Assembly: GCA_017620885.1 (NCBI GenBank)
Contig: JAGAUF010000084.1
Coordinates: forward strand, 1 to 34,348
From: Muribaculaceae bacterium
GTDB taxonomy: Bacteria; Bacteroidota; Bacteroidia; Bacteroidales; Muribaculaceae
DNA length: 34,348 nt
Reading direction: 5' to 3'
In this document: in pieces, positions 19,044-26,300 of the stretch
Position numbering within the stretch: the stretch's first letter is position 1
Layout: every line of letters begins with the position of its first letter
Program-made: the position numbers and the translations under genes
Notes under the pieces: model-generated
What the model was told of the DNA's origin: nothing
The model's database searches: none
The model's input: only the letters and a program-made list of their open reading frames with translations

Positions 19044-20150
19044 TTACAACACGATTTTTTTCGTTTCCGTCCGTGTGCGAATTATGGCTATTCCACGGGG
19101 GAGGGAGTTGAGTTCGAGGATGTTTTCGCCGGGGTGCAACGAGCCTCCGAGAAGAGCCTGTCCGTCGATTGAGAAGATTGTAAAGGGGGAATAGGCGGCG
19201 ACTGTGACGGAAAGACGTTGTCCGGAGAGTCGCTCTACGCGCAGCGCGTCGGTTGCAGGAATTGCGTCGATTGCGTTTGTGGCGTCCGGATGGAGGTCGA
19301 TGGCTCCGCAGATTTCTGTGGATGTTTCGCCGATAGCTCCGCAGATTTGACATTCCGCGGTGTAGACTTTGATGAAGTCGATTTTGTCAAGGGTGACGGG
19401 CTTTCCGTCGGCATCAACGGCCCAATCGATGTTGAATCCGGGACATTTGGAGTTGGGCTGGTTGTCGGCATAACCCCAGTCGAAGGGCGACAGAACCCAA
19501 TATTGAGCTCCGTTTTCACCGCGATTGACGCCGTTGTCGGGTAGCCGAGTGCCTTCGAAGGTCATCTCAGCATCGTCGATCCATGCCGGCCAATAAGGTT
19601 GCTTGTGAAAGGTGTTTCGCGTTATAGCGCCTTCAGGCATCTGCGGGTCGTTGGTGGTGAAATGGGTGTCGTCGTTGTCGTTGGCGGGTTTGGCGTATGT
19701 GATGCGGAAGTCTTTGCGGGATTGACTGAAAGCGCTTCCTGCGAGTTCATACCACGGGTCGTCGGGGATGCCGTTGCCGTTGATGTCGGCCGACACCATA
19801 ACAATTCCGGGTTCGGCACTTCCGTCGGTAGCAGTGTCGTTGATAAATGCATTGCCGAGTATCTTGAAGTCGTATTGTCCCGGCAGGTTGATGACGGGAT
19901 GGTCGAATCCGAATACGACGTAACCGCCGAAGCCGCCGAGGGAAATCATTCCTTCAGCGTCGTTGCCGATCTGTTCGAGTACGATTTCGCAGACGCGCGG
20001 GCTGTCGGCGTCGGCGGGTATTTCGGGCAAGGCGTTGATAAATTGTCCGGGAGCGGGACGGTATTCAAAGATGCGGGATATTCCCGGGGTATTGGCGAAA
20101 GAGACGGCAGAAGAGAGGAGGGTTGCAGTAATAGCAATGTACCTTTTCAT
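19044..20150 (-). CDS. surface protein with Ca-binding-like loop and C-terminal tail
   Basis: This 368-residue protein has a signal peptide (MKRYIAITATLLSSAVSFA). Its body resembles a family of Bacteroidetes proteins usually annotated only as 'cell surface protein'. Characteristic stretches are MISLGGFGGYVVFGFDHPV (68-86), the acidic loop DINGNGIPDDPWYELAG (122-138, spaced like a calcium-binding loop), SPFDWGYADNQPN and IDFIKVYTAECQICGAIGETSTE. In other Bacteroidetes I recall such proteins near TonB-dependent receptor loci; no receptor gene is next to it here. From about residue 300 a beta-rich tail (LRVERLSGQRLSV...PRGIAIIRTRTETKKIVL) looks like a type A sorting domain for type IX secretion. 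It sits between its envelope neighbours with gaps of 64 and 111 bases. Function unknown. Confidence 0.8.
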   Translation of the reverse strand: MKRYIAITATLLSSAVSFANTPGISRIFEYRPAPGQFINALPEIPADADSPRVCEIVLEQIGNDAEGMISLGGFGGYVVFGFDHPVINLPGQYDFKILGNAFINDTATDGSAEPGIVMVSADINGNGIPDDPWYELAGSAFSQSRKDFRITYAKPANDNDDTHFTTNDPQMPEGAITRNTFHKQPYWPAWIDDAEMTFEGTRLPDNGVNRGENGAQYWVLSPFDWGYADNQPNSKCPGFNIDWAVDADGKPVTLDKIDFIKVYTAECQICGAIGETSTEICGAIDLHPDATNAIDAIPATDALRVERLSGQRLSVTVAAYSPFTIFSIDGQALLGGSLHPGENILELNSLPRGIAIIRTRTETKKIVL

Positions 20151-20167
20151 AGCTATTTATTTAGCGA

Positions 20168-20195
20168 GGGCTGTGCCGATTTTACGACACAGCCC
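20168..20195 (-). terminator. hairpin between lipoprotein gene and surface protein gene
   Basis: GGGCTGTG (20168-20175) pairs with CACAGCCC (20188-20195), an 8-bp GC-rich stem with a 12-base loop, 20 bases beyond the lipoprotein stop. The minus-strand sequence after it (TCGCTAAATAAATAG) has no proper U-run. It may be a partial terminator or an mRNA-stabilising stem. Confidence 0.4.
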
Positions 20196-20214
20196 CCGGA
20201 ATATTCATTCAGAA

Positions 20215-21900
20215 TCAGAGGAAGGAGAGGTTGTAGTTGGCAAACTCTTTATCTGATTTTGCGCGGGAGATAAGCGAGGAGTCGAGGCGAGCGGCCTGAC
20301 GGAGATTGCTCATCACCATATTTTCATTACCGGTACGAGCGCCGAGGATGGCGGTCAAATAATAAGTCGTTGCATCGGGATGAGGAATTGCGGCGAGGGT
20401 CTGCTTAGCCTTGGAATAATCTTTGGCGAGAATCTGAGCCACGGCAGCGTTGTTAGTCTTGATGTCGCCGAAGGCATTGACGGCTTTAGCGTTGTCACCC
20501 TGCGAGAGGTAATAAACGCCGAGAGCGTCGGCAGCTTCCGGGACTCCGGCGGCAGTTCCGAAGTTTACGTTGGCCGTAGTATAGTTCTGGCGGAGCATAT
20601 CTACAAGGCCTTTGTTCATAGCGACTTCCTTTGAATCGGGAGCGAGACGCGCTGCACGGTCGAAATTGGCTGCAGCAGCGTTGTAGTCTTTGGCGACATA
20701 CTGAGTGAGCCCGAGATTGTTGAATCCGCGGTAGTCATTGGGATAAACCTCAGTAGCTTTGCGGTATACGCCCATTTTCTTCGTGTTGTTGTCGGTCAGC
20801 GTGGCGATGTAAAGGATTTCATCTACGGTCAGCTTGGAGGGGTCGGCATTGAATGTGTTGATGAGTTCCTCGTCGCTTTTGCCGATAACGTTGATGGAAG
20901 CCTGCACGCGTGAATAGCGGAGCTGAGGGAGAATCTGGTCGGCGAGTTCATTGAAAACTGAAGAGAGATTGCGGATTTCGCGTTCGCGGTCCTGCGGATC
21001 TTTATACATGGAAAGGACGCTGAGTATCAGCTCTTTGTCCTGAATATTGCTTTTCTCGACGAGCTGCTGGAACCCTTCCCAATCTTCAGGGGTGAATGAT
21101 GAAGTAAGCTCACCGAACTCGGAGATTTTGTCCTTTTTGAGCTGGCTTTCGATCATCGAAGTGGTGTTTTTCTCACGTTTTTCGGCGAGTTGGGTATTGA
21201 ATTCGAGAGCGCCTTCCGGTGAGGCGTAAGAATTTACGGTCACACCGGCGATTTCCATATTCGGGGCTTGGTTGGCCTCTACGAGTTTCTTGTTGAGGTC
21301 GATGTAGTCAGTGGATGCAGTCTCGGAAGAACGCACGTTGGCCTGATTGATAAGGAAGTGAATGTCGGCGGTGTATTTTTCGGTGATGACTTTCTGGAAT
21401 TTATCTTTGGCCAAAGCCGGAACGACAGTCTCGGCTGAAGCAAGAGTGGAAGTTGCGATTACGCCGTCGCCCACTTTGACGCGGGGAAGGTTGTAGGTTT
21501 TGTTGCCCTGTTGAACGTTGAAGTCGATGTAGAGGTCGCTTTGCGCCATATCGGGGGTGTAAGCGACGGAGAATGGAATGGTGACTGTACCACCGTTTTC
21601 GTAAGAAACGACCTGTCCGTTATCGCGCACGTTTTCACCTTGGAAAACGGTCGGCGTTCCGGCGGCTTTGCCGTCATATCCCCAAGTGAGAACTGGAGTG
21701 GCGGTCACTTTGGCGTTTTTCACCATAAATTTGGCCGGGATGGATGCCGTGATGTTGGCCGGGACATTCGTTCCGACTGTTTCGAGTGGCGTAGGGTTGG
21801 TGTTGAAGTAATCAGCCTGAAACTGTCCGAGCTTCTTGGAGCATCCGGTAAGAGTCAGAGCGGCGCCTGCGAGTGCGAGGCAGAAAAATCCCTTGTTCAT
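20215..21900 (-). CDS. lipoprotein with OmpA-like and TPR regions
   Basis: This 561-residue outer-membrane-type lipoprotein has signal peptide MNKGFFCLALAGAALTLTGC with lipobox LTGC (17-20) and acylated C20. The frame opens nine codons earlier, but this start gives the clean signal. After a beta-rich N-terminal part (about 30-165), an OmpA-like segment (about 175-255) has ADIHFLINQANVRSSE...VNSYASPEGALEFNTQLAEKRE, the peptidoglycan-associating pattern. A helical region follows, then TPR-like helices (about 375-500, e.g. NDYRGFNNLGLTQYVAKDYNAAAANFDRAARLAPDS in pieces). Such proteins anchor to the envelope and hold partners. The gene starts 50 bases after the U32 gene in the same direction with no evident promoter between, so they may be co-transcribed. 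Specific role unknown. Confidence 0.85.
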   Translation of the reverse strand: MNKGFFCLALAGAALTLTGCSKKLGQFQADYFNTNPTPLETVGTNVPANITASIPAKFMVKNAKVTATPVLTWGYDGKAAGTPTVFQGENVRDNGQVVSYENGGTVTIPFSVAYTPDMAQSDLYIDFNVQQGNKTYNLPRVKVGDGVIATSTLASAETVVPALAKDKFQKVITEKYTADIHFLINQANVRSSETASTDYIDLNKKLVEANQAPNMEIAGVTVNSYASPEGALEFNTQLAEKREKNTTSMIESQLKKDKISEFGELTSSFTPEDWEGFQQLVEKSNIQDKELILSVLSMYKDPQDREREIRNLSSVFNELADQILPQLRYSRVQASINVIGKSDEELINTFNADPSKLTVDEILYIATLTDNNTKKMGVYRKATEVYPNDYRGFNNLGLTQYVAKDYNAAAANFDRAARLAPDSKEVAMNKGLVDMLRQNYTTANVNFGTAAGVPEAADALGVYYLSQGDNAKAVNAFGDIKTNNAAVAQILAKDYSKAKQTLAAIPHPDATTYYLTAILGARTGNENMVMSNLRQAARLDSSLISRAKSDKEFANYNLSFL

Positions 21901-21950
21901 ATTTTTAGATTTAATTTTATTTTTCAAAATTTGTGTATGGAGTCATTGGC

Positions 21951-23225
21951 TCAGTCGCACGCGGATTTTGCGGCGGCCACTTTCTCCGAGGTGTCGACCC
22001 AGAGGTAGAGTCGGTCGGATGTGCGCACTTTAGCCGGGACGGGCATCGAGAAGATGTCGCCCTTCTTGACTTCCGGCACGGGATCTACATCAAGACGCAG
22101 TTGCTCCACATTGAAGATCAGCGCACCGGTGGTTGGTCCGGTGATAATCACTTCGTCTCCGGGGCGGAGCACTCCGCTTTCCATTTTGAATTCCCCTACG
22201 CCGAGTTTCGGGAAGTAACGGCGCGTCTTGGCGATGTAAGCTTTAGTGCGGGTGGCGGAGGAGCCATATTTTGCGCTCCATTCACCCAAGCGCTGTCCGA
22301 GATAATAGCCGTCCCAGAATCCACGGTTGAAGATTTTCTCCAGACGTGCGTTCCAGTCGTCGATTTTTTCGTCGGTGAATGTTCCGTCGCAGATGGCGTT
22401 CAGTGCCTCAGAATAGCAGCTGACGGCTTCGTGGACGTATTCCGGTCCGCGCGCGCGGCCTTCGATTTTGAATACTGTGCCGCCGGCGTCGACCATCTTA
22501 TTGAGGAATCCGATAGTTTTCAGATCCTTCGGCGACATGATGTATTTGTTCTCGATATCGAGTTGTGCGCCTGTCTCGCGGTCGGTGACGATGTAGCCAC
22601 GGCGACAGATCTGACCGCACGCGCCACGGTTGGCGCTGCTGTTCATTTCGTGCAGCGAGAGGTAGCATTTTCCGCTGACGGCCATGCAGAGTGCGCCGTG
22701 GCAGAACATTTCAAGCTTCACGAGCTCGCCGTGGGGTCCGCGGATGTCGTCGGCGATGATTGCGTCGTGGATTTCACGTACCTGATCGAGATTGAGTTCG
22801 CGGGCAAGGACGACTACGTCGGCAAAACGGGAATAAAATTTCAGTGCCTCGATATTGCTGATATTGACCTGCGTGCTGATGTGCACTTCGACGCCGATGG
22901 AGCGGGCATAAAGAATCGCTGCGATGTCGGAGGCGATGATTGCGGTGATTCCGGCCTGTTTTGCGCGGTCGATGATTTTGTGCATCAGTTCGATGTCTTC
23001 GCCGTAGATGATTGTATTGACCGTGAGATAAGTCTTGACGCCGGCACGTGAACAAAGCTGAGCGATATGCGCCATATCGTCGGCAGTGAAATTGGCTGAT
23101 GAGCGTGAGCGCATATTGAGCCCTTCGATGCCAAAATAAACAGCATTGGCACCGGCGCGGAGCGCGGCGGCGAGGGATTCAAACGAACCCACGGGAGCCA
23201 TTATTTCGAAATCAGAACGATTCAT
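21951..23225 (-). CDS. U32-family protein (TrhP/RlhA-type RNA hydroxylation)
   Basis: Although named for a collagenase-like peptidase, members of this family (TrhP, RlhA) are needed for hydroxylation of tRNA U34 or 23S rRNA C2501, drawing on prephenate and an iron-sulfur cluster. The 424 residues start with the barrel sequence DFEIMAPVGSFESLAAALRAGANAVYFG. They contain the U32 signature MFCHGALCMAVSGKCYLS followed by NRGACGQICR. Cysteines C180, C187, C203 and C207 are placed to hold a cluster. Length and the C-terminal beta-domain (GVLRPGDEVIITGPTTG) fit the TrhP-like group. Which RNA it modifies cannot be told from sequence. It is preceded by a good promoter and leads into the lipoprotein gene. 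Confidence 0.9.
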   Translation of the reverse strand: MNRSDFEIMAPVGSFESLAAALRAGANAVYFGIEGLNMRSRSSANFTADDMAHIAQLCSRAGVKTYLTVNTIIYGEDIELMHKIIDRAKQAGITAIIASDIAAILYARSIGVEVHISTQVNISNIEALKFYSRFADVVVLARELNLDQVREIHDAIIADDIRGPHGELVKLEMFCHGALCMAVSGKCYLSLHEMNSSANRGACGQICRRGYIVTDRETGAQLDIENKYIMSPKDLKTIGFLNKMVDAGGTVFKIEGRARGPEYVHEAVSCYSEALNAICDGTFTDEKIDDWNARLEKIFNRGFWDGYYLGQRLGEWSAKYGSSATRTKAYIAKTRRYFPKLGVGEFKMESGVLRPGDEVIITGPTTGALIFNVEQLRLDVDPVPEVKKGDIFSMPVPAKVRTSDRLYLWVDTSEKVAAAKSACD

Positions 23226-23254
23226 TGAGATATATAATTTGCCTAATTAAACTG

Positions 23255-23285
23255 CAAAGTTATAATAATTTTCGAAGCGGTGCAA
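23255..23285 (-). promoter_or_regulatory. Bacteroidetes-type promoter for the U32 gene
   Basis: On the minus strand TTG (23283-23285), a 20-base spacer and TAACTTTG (23255-23262). The ATG is 30 bases downstream. Confidence 0.75.
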
Positions 23286-23324
23286 GAGCGCGGAGGGGGA
23301 ATTGAATAAAATTCTTTGATGCAA

Positions 23325-23357
23325 TAAAAAAGGGGAGGAGCTGCGGGCTCCTCCCCT
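23325..23357 (-). terminator. rho-independent terminator of the 1719-residue protein gene
   Basis: A perfect 11-bp GC-rich stem (AGGGGAGGAGC at 23331-23341 with GCTCCTCCCCT at 23347-23357) has a 5-base loop and is followed on the minus strand by TTTTTTATTG. It lies 24 bases past the stop. Confidence 0.93.
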
Positions 23358-23380
23358 CGGGGATTTATAAGCTTTAAGAC

Positions 23381-26300
23381 TTATTTGCGGATGAGATAGT
23401 TCTGACCGTTGATGATGTAGAGACCCGGTTCGAGGTTTCTTACGTCATTGATGTCGCCGTCGAGAACAACAATCTTGCCGTCTACGGTGTAGATGTTGAA
23501 CTGACCGTTTTCATCGAGTACGGAATCTACAGAGTCTACATTAAGGATAGTGTAGATATAGACTATCGGAGTGTTGGAAACGAGCAGGTCGGAAGAACCA
23601 CTTTCAGGATCATCGGGATCAAGAAGCGTCGGCTCGGTGATGACCATAAGTTTGCCGCGGGTGAACCAGATGGCATACTTGTCGCCGTCCTTGAAGTTCG
23701 GTTTTTCCGTTTCGGCCCAGTTGGAGGTCAGTATGACTTCAGATTTGTCGCGAGCAGAGCCGTACTTATCGAAGTCATAGAGATACTGAACGATAGCGCT
23801 GCCGTCTCTTGAACCGTCTTCGTTGAGCTTGAAGAGAGCTGCACCGGTACCCTTGTTGATCTGAGCGAACTTGGTTCCGTCGGTGTAGCTGATGGTGATG
23901 TCGCCATACAGGTCTTTGGAGTTGATTTTGCCCGGAGCGGGGTTGATAGCGGGTACGGGGATATTGCTCTTATAGTACTCGAATACAGCTTCCTGGCTAT
24001 CCTGAGTAGTACCGTTGCCGGTTACCTTGAATTCTCCGTGAGGCAATACGAGGCGGTAAACACCGGCGGGAACGTTGGTCTCGTTGTTGGTGAGGATAGC
24101 CTTGTTGCCTTCAACGGTCACGGTGAGGTCGATTTCCTTTTCAGACTCGGTGGCGGTGCACTGCAGTGCAATTACGCCTTCGCCATCCTCATTGGGGGTG
24201 AGATTAGCTTTCTCAATCTTATCAGCACCTTCGAAGGTAATCGTGATAGTCGGAATAGTCTCGATAGTGGAGTATGCCGGCGGAACGATGGAGATGTCGT
24301 AAGTTTCGAGAATAGTGTAAGTCAGGACTTTTTCTTCGGTCGGGATGCCCTCAACCTTGAAGAATCCGGCAGGAACCTTAACGGTGTAGACACCCGGAGT
24401 GAAGTCTTTGGTCGTGAAGAAGTCGATGCTCATCGAGTTGGGATCATCCTGTGCAGTCGGAGTCTTCACCTTGTTGCTGGTGTTGGAGAGTTCGGCGAGC
24501 GTTACGGTCTCTTCGCCCGTAGTGCGCGTCAGAACGCATTTCTCCTTGCAGGAGCGGTTGATGGAAGCCGGATAGTTGTAGTAAAGGATGATGTTAGTGA
24601 AGAAGTCGATCTGAGCTTTGTCGACGGGATACGTCTTCACGAGGGCGGGAGCGGCCTGCTTGTCAAAGTCATGAGTGATGACGTTGTTGAAGAAGGGCTC
24701 GCCTTCATTGGGAGTAAGCTTAAGGGTGAATGCGGGGATATTGAGAGTGTAGACGCCGGTTTTAGTCACAGCTTCGTCAAGCGAGACGATGAGCTTGTTG
24801 CCGGAGGATGTCACGGTGCTGGGGAGAACAGTCTCTCCGTTCTTGACGGTGATCTGCTCCATGGCGAATTCATACTTTTCGACAGACTTGAGGTCGGTGA
24901 AAGTAATCTCCATATCCTTGAGTGACTCGTAGAATCCTGAAGGAGCGAAAGTCTTGTTGGTCTCGGGGAGAAGTGAGAATGTCACGTTCTTGAATTCGAT
25001 TCCGTATTCATTGTCTTCCGTGTCGGTAACAACGATAGTGTTCTTATCGAAGTTGAAGGTGTAGTTACCCGGATCAACAACGGGCCATTTGCCGGCTTCT
25101 TTAAGAGCGGTTTCGTCTTCTTCCGAGAATGTCACGAGGACGCTCTTCTTGTCGGGGTTGAGTACGGGCACGAGGTTGGGGCTTACAATAGGAGCGGGAG
25201 TCGTGGCGAGCGGGTTCTGTACAGTGTACTTGAGGTCGCCGTTAGCCTTAACGCTCTTGAGCTCCTTGTCGAAGTTAAGGGTGATGCCGGTGAATTGCGA
25301 GATGTTCTCGTAAGCAGCAGGCGTCGTGGAAGCGATAGCGATCGAAGCGAGGGGAGTCACCTTGTAATTGATGGAGAATTCCTTGCTTGCCGTTTCGAGC
25401 TGGCCATAGTGGAAGAGTCCGCGCGGGAAGAGGAACGTGTAGGTGCCTTCTTCCTCGATGGGAGTGAATCCGGCGAGCTTGACGGTGTTTTCGTCCATTT
25501 CTTCAAAGTTGAAAGCGTTGAACGTGCCTATCTGGGTGCCGTCCTTTAGGATAAGACCGTTGGCGGTGGATGCCCAGTTGATGGCGTTCTTCACGTCCTT
25601 GTCGGTAGCGATAAGGATTTCGTTAAGTCCTGCGGCATGTTCGGAGATCTTGAAGTCGCCGGTAGCCGGAGTGTAAGTGAGGAACGGATCCGTGATGGGG
25701 CCGGTAAGTTCGAACGTGGGCGCGAAGCGGGCGTTGATGAAGTCGGTGCCTTCAGCGTTCTGAACGCCGATGGAACCTGCGTTGATGTTGGAAATACGGG
25801 TAGTCGTGCCGGTTGCGTACTGGCCGATTACGAAAGTCTTGCCGACGGCGTTCTTATTGGCCTTCTCGTAGTTTGCGGAGTCTAACGAGAGGATGAGCTT
25901 GCCGTCGGGCGAGATGCTATCATTCATATCAATGTTGGTCGTTCCGGCCTTGATGTAGAACTTCGTTCTGAACTTCTCGTTCTCGGCAGGAATGATCTTG
26001 TATCCTTCGGGAGCTGAGATGACGAACTCGTTGGGAAGGATTTCCATACGCGGTCTGATGTTGTCCGCCGACATATTGACTTGGTCGAGACCTTTGACAT
26101 TGTAATATACGTCCGTCGGGCCTTTGGGCTTGGCGAGAGATACCAGAAGGGTATCTTTCTCTACATCATACTCGTTGTATTTGCCGTAGTTGGACACAAC
26201 GGCGTTGGATGTACGCAATACGTATTTGCCAGTGGGGAGAGCCTTGATATTCTGATTTCCGTTGGCGATAAGACGGTAAACGATGTTGCGTTTGTCGAGA

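Noticed and set aside
21933..23051. Plus-strand reading frame of 372 codons
   Set aside because: Antisense shadow of the U32 gene, which has clear conserved motifs on the other strand.
24038..24925. Plus-strand reading frames opposite the giant secreted protein, and similar ones at 6583-7260
   Set aside because: Codon-complement shadows of beta-rich repeat genes; no start context, motif or promoter.
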